Below the pieces are notes generated by a model. The model saw nothing but the letters and a program-made list of their open reading frames with translations. It was not told the DNA's origin and did not search any database. This document shows, one piece after another, positions 43,053-51,563 of a stretch of DNA of 51,591 bases. The stretch is taken from the NCBI GenBank assembly GCA_002387845.1, contig DGLB01000028.1, forward strand, positions 100,800-152,390, written 5' to 3'. Source of the stretch: Stenotrophomonas maltophilia. Lineage in GTDB: Bacteria > Pseudomonadota > Gammaproteobacteria > Xanthomonadales > Xanthomonadaceae. The stretch's first letter is position 1; the number at the start of each line of letters is the position of its first letter. The position numbers and the translations under genes are program-made.

Positions 43053-43073
43053 CCGGGCAAGCCCGGCTCTACG
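43053..43073 (-). repeat. Short SMAG/REP palindrome
   Basis: GCCGGGCAAGCCCGGCTCTA plus C, between aceE and the PadR gene; the same hairpin with one change lies at 43789-43809 after that gene. Confidence 0.85.
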
Positions 43074-43219
43074 TGGCGTGTGGCGTGGCTTGATGCGCGG
43101 TATTTCGGGGTTGTCTTTGGGACAGGGCGCGACAATCGGCCGCGCCGGGCGGGTTGTTCCATGCGGGGCACGGTGCGTTTGGTGAACGGACCCGGGGGGC
43201 GGGGTTTCGTCCTGCTCCG

Positions 43220-43260
43220 TTTCGATATATCGTTAACGTACTCGAATCGATATATCGAAA
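43220..43260. promoter_or_regulatory. PadR operator, perfect inverted repeat overlapping the start codon
   Basis: TTTCGATATATCG (43220-43232) and CGATATATCGAAA (43248-43260) are perfect complements over a 15-base spacer; each arm itself contains the palindrome CGATATATCG. The last A is the first base of the ATG of the PadR gene. An autoregulatory operator in this position is expected for YqjI-like repressors. Confidence 0.8.
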
Positions 43261-43760
43261 TGACTTGCCCACGTGAACCTGATGCCCCTGCCCGTTCGGC
43301 CAGCGCGCGCCCGCTGAGCCGGGGCGACCTGCGTCTGCTGGTACTGGCGCTGCTGGCTGAGCAGCCGCGGCATGGCTATGAGCTCATTCAGTGCATCGCG
43401 GACATGTTCGTGCGGGTGTACACGCCCAGTGCGGGCTCGATCTACCCGGTGCTGGCGCAGTTCGAGGCGGCGGGCTGGGTGGATGTGAGCGATGACGGCG
43501 GGCGGCGGCGCTTTCAGCTCAATGCGCTGGGCCAAGAGGAGCTGGCGGCGCAGCGCGAGGAAGTGAATGCGGCGATGCGCCGGGTGCGCGACAGCGCGCG
43601 CACGATTGCGAAGGCGAATCTGCCGATGCCGGTGCGTGAGGCGATGCGTGAGGTGAAGCAGGCGTTGGGTTTGCATCACGCACGGTGGTCTGAGGAAGGC
43701 ACGGCGGTTGTGGCGCAGGCGTTGCGTGAGGCGGCGTTGAGGATTCGGGCCGGGCGGTGA
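43260..43760 (+). CDS. PadR-family repressor (YqjI-like)
   Basis: 166 residues. The PadR winged helix is clear: RGDLRLLVLALLAEQPRHGY, ELIQCIADMFVRVYTPSAGS, IYPVLAQFEAAGWVDVSDDG, then a dimerising helix (REEVNAAMRRVRDSARTIAK). No ribosome site can be placed because the operator occupies that spot, so translation may be leaderless. In E. coli, YqjI is a nickel- and iron-responsive repressor of the ferric reductase yqjH. Here the next gene is a YqjH relative on the same strand, so the same pairing is kept. The histidine-rich metal-binding N-terminus of YqjI is missing. Confidence 0.85.
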   Translation: MTCPREPDAPARSASARPLSRGDLRLLVLALLAEQPRHGYELIQCIADMFVRVYTPSAGSIYPVLAQFEAAGWVDVSDDGGRRRFQLNALGQEELAAQREEVNAAMRRVRDSARTIAKANLPMPVREAMREVKQALGLHHARWSEEGTAVVAQALREAALRIRAGR

Positions 43761-43788
43761 GGTTGCGTCCCGGTTAGTTGGTCGCGTT

Positions 43789-43809
43789 GCCGGGCAAGCC
43801 CGGCACTAC
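43789..43809 (-). repeat. Short SMAG/REP palindrome
   Basis: GCCGGGCAAGCCCGGCACTA plus C in the gap between the PadR gene and the ferric reductase gene. The 43761-43912 gap otherwise holds no gene. Confidence 0.8.
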
Positions 43810-43912
43810 GTGGCCGCACGTACATAGATCCATGTTGACCGTGCCAGCCATAGAGCGCGCGAGGTCGTTTTTCCATTTGCCGCGATTGCGGCCTTGATAC
43901 AGGTATTTTTTT

Positions 43913-44710
43913 ATGGCTTTGCACGAACATCAGTTGCTGCGTCATACCGTGAAGTTCCGCCCGCTGCAGGTGCTGCGCACCGAAGAGCTGACCCCCAGCA
44001 TGCGCCGGGTGGTGGTGGGTGGGCCGGCGCTGGAGGGCTTTGATTCGCCCGCGCCGGACGACCACGTGAAGTTGTTCTTCCCCAATGCAGCGGGGGAATT
44101 CGTGGTGCCCACGATGACTGAACACGGCCCGCGCTACCCGGAAGGCCAGGAGCCCTCGCCTGCGCGCGATTACACCCCGCGCTGGTGGGACCTGGAAGCC
44201 GGTGAGCTGGCGATCGACTTCGTGCTGCATGGCGATGGCGTGGCCTCGCGCTGGGCGGCGAATGCGAAGCCGGGGGATGCCATTGCGGTGGGTGGGCCGC
44301 GTGGGTCGCATATCACCGCGGATGACTTTGATACCTATGTGCTGATTGGCGACGAGACCGCGCTGCCGGCGATTGCGCGGTGGTTGGAAGGGCTGCCGGA
44401 GCAGGCGCGGGCGCAGGTGTATGTGGAGATTCCGGAGGCCGAGGACCGCCAGGTGTTGCCGGAGGATGAGCGCATTACGGTTTCGTGGCTGGAGCGCAAT
44501 GGGTTTGATGCCGCGTCCAGCACGTTGCTGGAGGATGTGTTCACCGATTTTGAAGAGCCCGATGGGGACACGTTCTATTGGATTGCCACCGAGTCACGCC
44601 GGGCGCGGATGATGCGGAAGTACATCGAAGGGCATCTGGGGGTTCCGAAGGAGTGGATCCGGTCGAAGGGGTATTGGAAGGCGCATGCGGATGAGCATGA
44701 GGGGGATTGA
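43913..44710 (+). CDS. Siderophore-interacting protein, NADPH ferric reductase (YqjH/ViuB-like)
   Basis: 265 residues. FAD-binding domain: LRTEELTPSMRRVVVGGPAL, DDHVKLFFPN, then ARDYTPRWWDLEAGELAIDF and GVASRWAANAKPGDAIAVGG, the SIP-family signature. NAD(P)H-binding C-terminal domain: YVLIGDETALPAIARWLEGL, then RRARMMRKYIEGHLGVPKEW and GYWKAHADEHEGD at the end. Such enzymes release iron from siderophores by reducing it. With the PadR gene it forms a regulated iron unit, and may serve siderophores taken up by receptors such as that at 385-2586. A poly-T stretch sits right before the ATG and no good ribosome site is seen. Confidence 0.92.
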   Translation: MALHEHQLLRHTVKFRPLQVLRTEELTPSMRRVVVGGPALEGFDSPAPDDHVKLFFPNAAGEFVVPTMTEHGPRYPEGQEPSPARDYTPRWWDLEAGELAIDFVLHGDGVASRWAANAKPGDAIAVGGPRGSHITADDFDTYVLIGDETALPAIARWLEGLPEQARAQVYVEIPEAEDRQVLPEDERITVSWLERNGFDAASSTLLEDVFTDFEEPDGDTFYWIATESRRARMMRKYIEGHLGVPKEWIRSKGYWKAHADEHEGD

Positions 44711-44711
44711 T

Positions 44712-44750
44712 GTAGAGCCGGGCTTGCCCGGCTGACGCGCCATGCGCGTC
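44712..44750. repeat. Two adjacent SMAG/REP palindromes
   Basis: GTAGAGCCGGGCTTG hairpin at 44712-44733, followed at once by GACGCGCCATGCGCGTC at 44734-44750, a third hairpin subtype. They lie one base after the stop of the ferric reductase and may end its transcript. Confidence 0.85.
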
Positions 44751-44774
44751 ATCGCCGGGATTACAATTCCCACC

Positions 44775-45188
44775 ATGCCTGCCCTCACCTCTTCGGCCCT
44801 TGCCGACCTCATCGCGCGCCTGCAACAAGGCGACCCTTCCCTTGATGCCGCGCTTTCCACCGCCGCCCCCAACGCCACCGTGCCGGTGCGCGAGGCCGCC
44901 CTGGCCCTGGCCCTTTCCCAGCAGGCATTACTGAAGGCCCAGGCCGACATGGACCTGGTCGCCGATGAGCTGCGGAAGTACCAGAAGTTCGCCGCCCCCG
45001 GGAAGCCGAACCTGCAGATCGTGCAGCTGCGCAAGCAGCAGGCGGCGGTGAAGCAGACGGCGTTGGTGGCGCGCCAGGCGTTCGCACAGGCCACGCATGT
45101 GTTTCTGCGCGGCACCGGAGTGGTGGTGCCGGCACGGCGCACGCCGACGGATTTCAGCGCGTTGTGGTTGGGGAAGTTGGTGGGGTGA
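44775..45188 (+). CDS. Small alanine-rich helical protein
   Basis: 137 residues from MPALTSSALADLIARLQQGD; an upstream in-frame ATG lies inside the palindromic repeat and is less likely. Helical and rich in Ala, Gln and Lys (REAALALALSQQALLKAQAD, LRKQQAAVKQTALVARQAFA), probably a coiled coil. GC-rich codon use like the chromosome. No domain recognised. Confidence 0.55.
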   Translation: MPALTSSALADLIARLQQGDPSLDAALSTAAPNATVPVREAALALALSQQALLKAQADMDLVADELRKYQKFAAPGKPNLQIVQLRKQQAAVKQTALVARQAFAQATHVFLRGTGVVVPARRTPTDFSALWLGKLVG

Positions 45189-45234
45189 TGCGGGGCGGTG
45201 CGGGGACGCGCGGGATGCGCGCGATGCATGGATT

Positions 45235-45398
45235 GGTAGGGTCGCACGATAGTCGACCGCCGGTAACGGTGCGACGTTCGGTGGGGCATGACCTGGGATC
45301 GGAGGCGTTTGCCGGGCGGTGATGCGTTTGCCCGGTGGGGTCCATGCGTTAAAGGGCCGATGGGTGTTATCGGCAGTCGTCTTGCGACCGACTCTACC
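45235..45398. repeat. Long palindromic repeat, copy 9
   Basis: GGTAGGGTCGCACGATAGTC to TTGCGACCGACTCTACC, with inner arms around GGGTCCATGCGTTAAAGGGC. It is somewhat different from the accessory-region copies and most similar to copy 10 near 49.7 kb. Confidence 0.8.
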
Positions 45399-45439
45399 CC
45401 CCACCCCCATCCCCCCCCAAAAAAACATGGACCCAAACA

Positions 45440-45469
45440 AAAAGGCCCGGCATCTCTGCCGGGCCTTTT
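45440..45469 (-). terminator. Rho-independent terminator of the YceI gene
   Basis: AAAAGGCCCGGC and GCCGGGCCTTTT pair perfectly around ATCTCT. The T tract is present on both strands, so it may work in both directions. It starts 21 bases beyond the yceI-like stop. Confidence 0.9.
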
Positions 45470-45489
45470 GCGTTTCAATCCATCAACCG

Positions 45490-46200
45490 TTACGCGGCCG
45501 GCTTTTCGCCGGTGGCTTCGGTGGTGATGCGGATCTTCACTTCATCGCTCACGTTCGGGGCATAGGCACCCACGCCGAAATCGCTGCGCTTGAGGGTGGT
45601 GGTGGCGTCGAAGCCAGCCGCCGGCACCTTGGCCATCGGGTGCTCGCCGCCGCCGTTGATGGTGACGTCCAGCACCACCGGCTTGGTGATGTCCTTGATG
45701 GTCAGGTCACCGGTGACGGTGAGCTTGTTCACGCCAGCGGCTTCCACCTTGGTGCTCTTGAAGGTGGCGGCCGGGAACTTGGCAGCGTCGAAGAAATCGG
45801 CGCTCTTCAGGTGCTCGTCGAACTTGGCGGTGAAGCTGTTCAGGCCGCTCAGCGGCAGCTTCACTTCGACGGTGCTCTTGGTCACGTCAGCCGAGTCGAA
45901 CACCAGGGTGCCTTCGGCGTTGCCGAAGTGGGCGCTGGGGTTGGAGAAGCCGAAGTGGCTCCACTGGGCCAGCACGTCGGTGTGGGTCGGGTCGAGCTTG
46001 TAGGTGCCCGAAGCGATCTGGATGGCTTCAGCAGCCGGGGCAGCGGCAGCCGCATCGGTGGCCGGGGTGGTGGTTTCAGCAGCGGCCGGGGTGGCAGCGG
46101 CGTCGGCGGCCGGGGCAGCGGCTTCATCGGCCGGCTTCGAGCAGGCGGTGATGGCCAGGGTGAGGGCCAGCGGCAGCAGCAGTTTGCGGGTAACGGTCAT
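45490..46200 (-). CDS. YceI-family lipoprotein
   Basis: 236 residues from MTVTRKLLLPLALTLAITAC; lipobox ITAC gives a lipidated Cys at 20. A linker of about 35 Ala/Thr/Pro residues follows, then the YceI lipocalin-like domain: GTYKLDPTHTDVLAQWSHFG, FSNPSAHFGNAEGTLVFDSA, KSADFFDAAKFPAATFKSTK, LKRSDFGVGAYAPNVSDEVK. YceI proteins bind isoprenoid quinone-type lipids in the periplasm. The upstream in-frame start 20 codons earlier is unlikely. Confidence 0.93.
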   Translation of the reverse strand: MTVTRKLLLPLALTLAITACSKPADEAAAPAADAAATPAAAETTTPATDAAAAAPAAEAIQIASGTYKLDPTHTDVLAQWSHFGFSNPSAHFGNAEGTLVFDSADVTKSTVEVKLPLSGLNSFTAKFDEHLKSADFFDAAKFPAATFKSTKVEAAGVNKLTVTGDLTIKDITKPVVLDVTINGGGEHPMAKVPAAGFDATTTLKRSDFGVGAYAPNVSDEVKIRITTEATGEKPAA

Positions 46201-46287
46201 GTGAGTCTCTCTCGCTAAGGGAAGGGGAAGAATGCAACTACTCATACAGCCCGTCCGCACAGACGGGCCGCGGTCTGGCGGTAACGC

Positions 46288-46878
46288 TTATTCGATGCGG
46301 GCGGCTTCGTCGAACGACAGGCGAGGCAGCCGGGGGAACAGGCCCGAAGGATCACCGTACCCCAAGTTGACCAGGAAATTCGACTTGATGGCGGTGCCCT
46401 TGAAGAAGGCCTCGTCCACCTTGGCGTTGTCGAAGCCGCTCATGGGGCCGGCGTCCAGGCCCAGCGCGCGGGCGGCGAGGATGAGGTAGCCACCCTGCAG
46501 GCTGCCGTTGCGGAACGCGCCTTCGGTGCGGCCTTCACGCGGGCCGTCGAACCAGGCCTTGGCGTCGGTGTGCGGGAACAGGAACGGCAGCTTCTCGTGG
46601 AAGTCTTCGTCGAAGCCGACAATCACGGTGACCGGGGCGGCCAGGGTCTTGTCGAGGTTGCCCTCGGACAGCGCCGGGGCCAGCTTGGCCTTGGCTTCCT
46701 TCGACTTCACGAACACAAAGCGCGCCGGGCTGCCGTTGGCGGCGGTGGGGGCCCACTTCAGCAGGTCGTACAGGGCGCGCAGCTGGGCGTCTTCCACGGG
46801 CTTGTCCTGGAAGGCGTTCTGGGTGCGGGCGGTACGGAACAGCTGGTCTAGCGCGGTGTCGTTAAGCACGTTGGACAT
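46288..46878 (-). CDS. Nitroreductase-family protein (malonic semialdehyde reductase RutE-like)
   Basis: 196 residues, close to the usual RutE length. FMN-binding nitroreductase fold: ALDQLFRTARTQNAFQDKPV, LRALYDLLKWAPTAANGSPA (substrate/FMN loop), RFVFVKSKEAKAKLAPALSE, GSLQGGYLILAARALGLDAG and the closing NFLVNLGYGDPSGLFPRLPR. RutE reduces 3-oxopropanoate to 3-hydroxypropanoate in uracil breakdown; no other rut gene is near, so the role may differ. Divergent from the ELM1 gene with 79 bp between starts. Confidence 0.9.
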   Translation of the reverse strand: MSNVLNDTALDQLFRTARTQNAFQDKPVEDAQLRALYDLLKWAPTAANGSPARFVFVKSKEAKAKLAPALSEGNLDKTLAAPVTVIVGFDEDFHEKLPFLFPHTDAKAWFDGPREGRTEGAFRNGSLQGGYLILAARALGLDAGPMSGFDNAKVDEAFFKGTAIKSNFLVNLGYGDPSGLFPRLPRLSFDEAARIE

Positions 46879-46957
46879 GAAGCCTCCGGGATCGGTGAAG
46901 GCTCGCAGTGTAGAGTGTCGCAACAGCTGCAACACCCAGCCTGACTGAAACGAATTA

Positions 46958-47923
46958 ATGCCACACGTGAAACGATGGACCGCCCCCTGGACGATCACTG
47001 ACGGCCGCGCGGGCAATGTGCGCCAGGCAGTGGCGCTGGCCAGCGCGCTGAAGCTGGGGGCCCACCGGCCGCTGGTGCTGCAGCCGCGCGCGCCCTGGAA
47101 GTGGGCGGCTCCGCGCTGGTTGCCGGGGATGGCTGACGGTTTTGGCCCGGGGCTTTCGGCGCTGGTGGCGAGCCCGCCAGCGCTGGCGATCGGGTGTGGC
47201 CGGCAGGCGGCAGGGGCACTGCGGGCGTTGCGCGAGCGGGGTTCTACCGTGGTGCAGATTCTGGACCCGCGTATGTCGCCCGGGCATTGGGATCTGGTGG
47301 TGGTGCCGGAACACGACCGCCTGCGTGGCGAGAACGTGCTGACCTTGCTGGGCAGCTTGAACCCGGTGAATGACGACTGGCTGGCGCTGGGGCGCGCGGC
47401 GTTTGCGGAGTTCGGTGCGTTGCCGGGGCCGCGTACCGCGCTGCTGGTGGGTGGGCCGACCGGGCATGCGCCGTGGGATGAGGCGGATATGGCGCGGGTG
47501 TTTGAACAGGTGGCCGCGCAGGTGCGGGCCGAGGGGGGCAGTGTGTTGGCGACGACCTCGCGGCGAACCCCGCCGGCGTTGGTGGGCGCGCTGCGTAGTG
47601 CGTTTGCTGGGCTTCCGCAGGTGATCTGGGGTGATGGTGGCGACGGGGTGAACCCGTATGCCGGGCTGCTGGGCTGGGCGCACCGGGTGGTGGTGTCGCC
47701 GGATTCGGTGAATCTTCTTTCAGAGGCGTGTGCGACCCGGGTGCCGGTGTGTGTGGCGCTGGGGGAGCAGGCGCAGGGACGGATGGTGGTGTTCCAGCGG
47801 GCGCTGCGCGAGCGCGGGCGGTTGCAGGAACGGTGGTTGGAGTGGGGAGTTGAGGGGGATGTGGAGCCGTTGCGGGAGACCGGGCGGGTGGCCAGGCAGG
47901 TGTTGGAGCGGTTGGCGGGTTGA
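46958..47923 (+). CDS. ELM1/GtrOC1-family putative nucleoside-diphosphate-sugar epimerase-like protein
   Basis: 321 residues. Typical of the mitochondrial fission ELM1 (former DUF1022) family: start TAPWTITDGRAGNVRQAVAL, centre PALAIGCGRQAAGALRALRE and VQILDPRMSPGHWDLVVVPE, end GWAHRVVVSPDSVNLLSEAC. The fold is glycosyltransferase-like; in bacteria the role is undefined though links to envelope sugars are suspected. GC-rich and complete. The gene ends just before a cluster of palindromic repeats. Confidence 0.85.
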   Translation: MPHVKRWTAPWTITDGRAGNVRQAVALASALKLGAHRPLVLQPRAPWKWAAPRWLPGMADGFGPGLSALVASPPALAIGCGRQAAGALRALRERGSTVVQILDPRMSPGHWDLVVVPEHDRLRGENVLTLLGSLNPVNDDWLALGRAAFAEFGALPGPRTALLVGGPTGHAPWDEADMARVFEQVAAQVRAEGGSVLATTSRRTPPALVGALRSAFAGLPQVIWGDGGDGVNPYAGLLGWAHRVVVSPDSVNLLSEACATRVPVCVALGEQAQGRMVVFQRALRERGRLQERWLEWGVEGDVEPLRETGRVARQVLERLAG

Positions 47924-47937
47924 AGCACCGCGGGAAC

Positions 47938-48098
47938 GCGCATGGCGCGTCGCTACGGTGTGGCTCATGCGATATCCGTAGAGCCGGGCTTGCCCGGCTG
48001 AAGCGCCGCGATGCCTGACACAACCGACACGTAGAGCCGGGCTTGCCCGGCTGAAGCGCCGTGATGCCTGACACACAGCCGGGCAAGCCCGGCTCTAC
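47938..48098. repeat. Cluster of four SMAG/REP palindromes with a 53-bp tandem duplication
   Basis: Hairpins at 47938-47957 (GCGCATGGCGCGTCGCTAC type), 47978-47999, 48031-48052 (GTAGAGCCGGGCTTG type) and 48077-48098 (inverted). GAAGCGCCG.GATGCCTGAC follows the second and third copies, so repeat plus flank has duplicated in tandem. No gene lies between 47924 and 48178. Confidence 0.85.
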
Positions 48099-48178
48099 GG
48101 ATCCCGATGTCGGACACACAGCCGCCGACCGGGTCATCCAGTTGCCGGTAAGATGGTCCAACAAGGAGGGGGATGGAC

Positions 48179-49006
48179 ATGGAACGTTGGTTGATCTGCT
48201 TGCTGCTGTTGCTGCCGGGCACCGCTCTGGCCGCGCGCGAATGCCTGCCGCGCTACCCTTCCCCGGCTTCGATGGCCGCCATGTTCGACGTGGCCCAGGC
48301 CACGGCCGAATCCCTGGACGCGCTGGACAACGTGGATGTGGCGCTGCTGGCGCGCGGCGGCCAGGACCTGAGCAAGTACGGCCTGCGCCACAGCCACCTG
48401 GCGCTGGCACTGCGCGACGACGAGGGCCAGTGGCGCGTGGTGCACCTGCTGAACCACTGCAAGTCGTCAACGTCAACGCTGTTCCGCGAGGGGCTGGGCA
48501 ATTTCATCGGTGAAACCGGTACGCATACGGATATCCGCGTGGGCGTGCCCACACCGGAACTGCGCGCGGCACTGAAGACGCTTCTTGCGGGTGACGGCAC
48601 GCAGGCCAAGGCCCTGCACGAGCCGCGCTACAGCGTGGTGGCCTTCCCGTTCTCGCTGGAATACCAGAACTCCAACCAATGGGTGCTGGAAGTACTGGTG
48701 GCGGCGATGCAGCAGGCCGAACAGGGCAACACGATCAACACGCGCAGGCAGGCGCAGTCGTACCTGCGTGCGTACCGCTACCAGCCCAGCATTCTGCATA
48801 TCGGCGTGGGCAAGCGGCTGGGGGCGCGCTTCTTCGCCGCCAATGCCGCCACCACCGACCACCCGGGCAGCGAGCGCATTTCCGGCAACTACTCGGTGGT
48901 GACGGTGGAATCTGTTTTCGATTTCCTGCAGCAGCATGATCTGCTGGTGCAGGAGCTGAGTGTGGCGCACGTGCCGGTGGCCGGCATGGCGGCACCGCAA
49001 CCTTGA
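48179..49006 (+). CDS. DUF2145 family secreted protein
   Basis: 275 residues from MERWLICLLLLLPGTALA, with AGGAGG nine bases before this ATG; another ATG two codons upstream is too close to the ribosome site. Sec signal to about residue 18. The mature protein shows the DUF2145 pattern: VALLARGGQDLSKYGLRHSH, LALALRDDEGQWRVVHLLNH, FPFSLEYQNSNQWVLEVLVA, INTRRQAQSYLRAYRYQPSI. Some members sit near phospholipase- or T6SS-related genes, but the function is unknown. Forms an operon with the next gene (22-bp gap). Confidence 0.85.
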   Translation: MERWLICLLLLLPGTALAARECLPRYPSPASMAAMFDVAQATAESLDALDNVDVALLARGGQDLSKYGLRHSHLALALRDDEGQWRVVHLLNHCKSSTSTLFREGLGNFIGETGTHTDIRVGVPTPELRAALKTLLAGDGTQAKALHEPRYSVVAFPFSLEYQNSNQWVLEVLVAAMQQAEQGNTINTRRQAQSYLRAYRYQPSILHIGVGKRLGARFFAANAATTDHPGSERISGNYSVVTVESVFDFLQQHDLLVQELSVAHVPVAGMAAPQP

Positions 49007-49028
49007 ACACCACGAACAGGGAGACGCA

Positions 49029-49547
49029 ATGATGCGCAGTTGTTTGATTTCCGCCGCACTGGCAACGCTGCTGGTGGCCGCACCGGTTCACGCGGGTGAA
49101 CCGCCTGAAGGTTTCAGCGACAAGATGGCCAGCTATGGCATGGTGGGTTCGTCGGTTGCTGTGGCGATTGTGACCTCGCCGGTATGGCTGACGCTGGGCG
49201 CTTCGATGGCGGGGTCGGAGAAGCTGAGCACGTCCGGTAACGGCAAAGGCAACGGCAAGGTCGCGAAGGCACAGCCGCTGCCGCCGTTGACGGTGGAGAC
49301 GGTGGAGACCAAGGCCGATGGCGCTGTCGAGGTGGCCCTGAGGAACCCGGAATCGCCGGAGCTTGCGGTGATTCAGTGGCCGGCGCGCGAGGACAATCCG
49401 GGCGCGACGCTGAAGGTGGGCGATGTGTTGGACCTGACCCCAACCGAAGCCGGTGCCGGGTGGATGGTGGCCAATGCGAAGGGCGAGAAGCTGGCGTTCA
49501 TGCCGACGGCGGATGCGGCGAAGAATCAGATGAGTGAGGCGTATTGA
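49029..49547 (+). CDS. Secreted small protein coupled to the DUF2145 gene
   Basis: 172 residues with Sec signal (CLISAALATLLVAAPVHAGE). A second hydrophobic stretch (VGSSVAVAIVTSPVWLTLGA) may anchor it. A Gly/Lys/Asn-rich linker (residues 62-76) precedes a beta-rich C-terminal domain ending TPTEAGAGWMVANAKGEKLA. GGGAG lies 6 bases before the start. It is likely made together with the DUF2145 protein and to work with it in the periplasm. No family name can be given with confidence. Confidence 0.7.
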   Translation: MMRSCLISAALATLLVAAPVHAGEPPEGFSDKMASYGMVGSSVAVAIVTSPVWLTLGASMAGSEKLSTSGNGKGNGKVAKAQPLPPLTVETVETKADGAVEVALRNPESPELAVIQWPAREDNPGATLKVGDVLDLTPTEAGAGWMVANAKGEKLAFMPTADAAKNQMSEAY

Positions 49548-49636
49548 GGTCGGCGCGCACGTCACCGGTCGCATTTCGCCGGTGACCCATCCACGGGGAT
49601 CCGTGCCGCGTCCCACGGGCCTCGCAAGCGAGGCCC

Positions 49637-49783
49637 GGTAGGGTCGGACGACAGTCGACCGCCGATAGCGGGTCAACGCCCGGGGACGCATGACCGGGGA
49701 ACGGAGAGGTTTGCCCGGTGGGGTCCATGCGTTAATGCGCCGATCGGGCGTTATCGGCAGGCGTCTTGCGACCGCCTCTACCG
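49637..49783. repeat. Long palindromic repeat, copy 10
   Basis: GGTAGGGTCGGACGACAGTC to TTGCGACCGCCTCTACC; inner arms around GGGTCCATGCGTTAATGCGC as in copy 9. It ends 22 bp before the AbiEii stop. The 49548-49636 stretch shows no gene. Confidence 0.8.
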
Positions 49784-49805
49784 GGGCATGCGTCGCGGGA
49801 GCGAA

Positions 49806-50659
49806 TCACCAAGGCAGCGCGCGGAAATAGGCGCGCACGCGTTCAAATGCTTCGTTGAACTCGGGCAGATCACCTTCTACTTCGGCCTGCAGCGTGTCGT
49901 AGTCTCGCTGCGCACGCTCGGCGATCTCCGGATTGTCGAATGCGTTCCTGCTGAGCGGCACCGCACGATCCTCGCACTTGATGCGTAGATCGTGCAGCAC
50001 GTCATGCTGCCAGGGATCAAAAGCCAATGCCGGGCGCTGCTCGAGCAGGTAGTACAGGTCGTAGACGTCCTGCCGCCGGTTTCGATTGCGCAGTGGTTGT
50101 TGCAGCAGCGCGCGGAGCTTCTCGGCCACGAGCGTGCTCAGCCCATACACGCGGAGGTGCCCATCGTCGCCGATGACCACCTCTTCCGATGCAGGAATGC
50201 GCTCGCGGAAACTGAAGTCGATGGTGAGCGAAAGCGGCGACTGCCCAGCCACCAGCCGCTTGTGCGCGGGCGTGCCTTTCAACGCATACCCCACACGCAA
50301 GCTCAGGCTGACCCAGGTGCCGTTCCGGCCGGGCTTCACCTTGCTGCCCTGCAGGCGGCAGTCCACGTCGTAACCCAGCACTTCCCCATGCTGGGAAGTG
50401 CCTGCGTGATGAGGAGCAAGGTCTCTTCTTCGACGTCCTCGCTGAAGGGTTCCGGCGTGGAGAAGTCGATGTCGGTGGTGAAACGGGGGCTTTCATAATG
50501 CAGCGCCATGAGGATGCCGCCCTTCATGCACAACAACATGCGCAGCCGGGGCGTCCGCGCTACCGATTCCAGGATGCAGTGCACCGCCTGCCGCATGACC
50601 ACCTGCCGGGCATCCGCAGCGCGGACCCAGGCAGGGATGTCATGCAACAAGCTAGTCAT
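49806..50659 (-). pseudogene. abiEii: AbiEii-type nucleotidyltransferase toxin, frameshifted
   Basis: The N-terminal part from the ATG at 50659 reads MTSLLHDIPAWVRAADARQV, CMKGGILMALHYESPRFTTD and IDFSTPEPFSEDV: the nucleotidyltransferase motif (G-G, then D-x-D as TDIDFS) of AbiEii/AbiGii. After ALPSMG the frame is lost. The rest (VLGYDVDCRLQGSKVKPGRN to FERVRAYFRALPW, 49806-50381) continues in another frame, including the conserved TLVAEKLRALLQQPLRNRNR and QDVYDLYYLL. The shift lies at a four-G run (50384-50387 on the minus strand); one extra G would restore a protein of about 280 residues. Real mutation, sequencing error or phase switching cannot be separated here. Confidence 0.85.
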
Positions 50660-51563
50660 TGATCGATAGGCTCCACTTTTCCGAGAACGCCGATGCGTAC
50701 GCGGCATGTGCGTCGAGCTTACGTGAGCCGCCGCGTGCTGCATCGACGCACCACGCGTCAATTTCAGGCAATTCAATGCCGCAGCGGTCGTTGAGGATGT
50801 AACCGGCTCGGACACGATCAATCTTGCCGCCATTGGCACTGAATTCGCTCACGATGGCAGTGATGTGCGCTTGTGCGTGTTCTTCGAATACTTCGATCAC
50901 GTGACGTATTCCGCCGCACAGGTCGGGGCGCTGGATCATGTCGAGGAACGTGCGTCCGATCCCGGTCACCCGTAGCGCGCCGTTCATCGCGTTTCGCCAA
51001 TGGCCTGCGTCTTTGGTGCGCAGCGTTTCAACGGCGATGCCGTTGAGGCGACCGATGCGGGTGTACTGCAGTGCTGGCAGCTCGGCTTCTTCGAAATCCG
51101 GCAGCAGCGGCCCCAGTTCGTGTGCGGTGCGATCACGCGCGTGCTGCTGCCAGGAGGCGGTATCGAAGGTGACGAAGTAAAGACGCTTGGGCAGACGGTT
51201 GGTGAGACCGTGGAATTCCATGGCGCTAAGGAAGGCCACGTGGCCGAAGGGGTCGATGGCGCACATGACTTCGCCTTGGGTTGCGTTTTTACGACCAGGA
51301 ATACGCAACTGGGTGCTGGGCAGGCTGTCTTCCGGCAGCAGGGCTCCGCGTTCGATGAGGGCTGTGCGAGCGGCTTGGAAGGTGTTTCGGTTGAGGCCGT
51401 TACGGGGTTGGCGGATGGCGCGGCCAGCATAGTCCGACCTGGAGAGCAGACGCGCGAGTTCTACCGCCAAGGCGTGGTTGCTGATGACGGGCTGGGTGTA
51501 TTCCTCGCGGAGCTTGAGGTCGAGGGCATCGCGCCAGGCAATTTCGGGAGGATGGGCGGTCAT
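50652..51563 (-). CDS. abiEi: AbiEi-type antitoxin / transcriptional repressor
   Basis: 303 residues from an ATG with GGAGG five bases before it. The N-terminal winged helix (NHALAVELARLLSRSDYAGR, RNTFQAARTALIERGALLPE) and the C-terminal antitoxin domain (VAFLSAMEFHGLTNRLPKRL, VTGIGRTFLDMIQRPDLCGG, NGGKIDRVRAGYILNDRCGI) follow the AbiEi/COG5340 plan. It represses the operon and blocks the AbiEii nucleotidyltransferase. Its stop overlaps the AbiEii start by 8 bases. The antitoxin frame is intact although the toxin gene is not. The window ends 28 bp upstream of the start. Confidence 0.88.
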   Translation of the reverse strand: MTAHPPEIAWRDALDLKLREEYTQPVISNHALAVELARLLSRSDYAGRAIRQPRNGLNRNTFQAARTALIERGALLPEDSLPSTQLRIPGRKNATQGEVMCAIDPFGHVAFLSAMEFHGLTNRLPKRLYFVTFDTASWQQHARDRTAHELGPLLPDFEEAELPALQYTRIGRLNGIAVETLRTKDAGHWRNAMNGALRVTGIGRTFLDMIQRPDLCGGIRHVIEVFEEHAQAHITAIVSEFSANGGKIDRVRAGYILNDRCGIELPEIDAWCVDAARGGSRKLDAHAAYASAFSEKWSLSIND

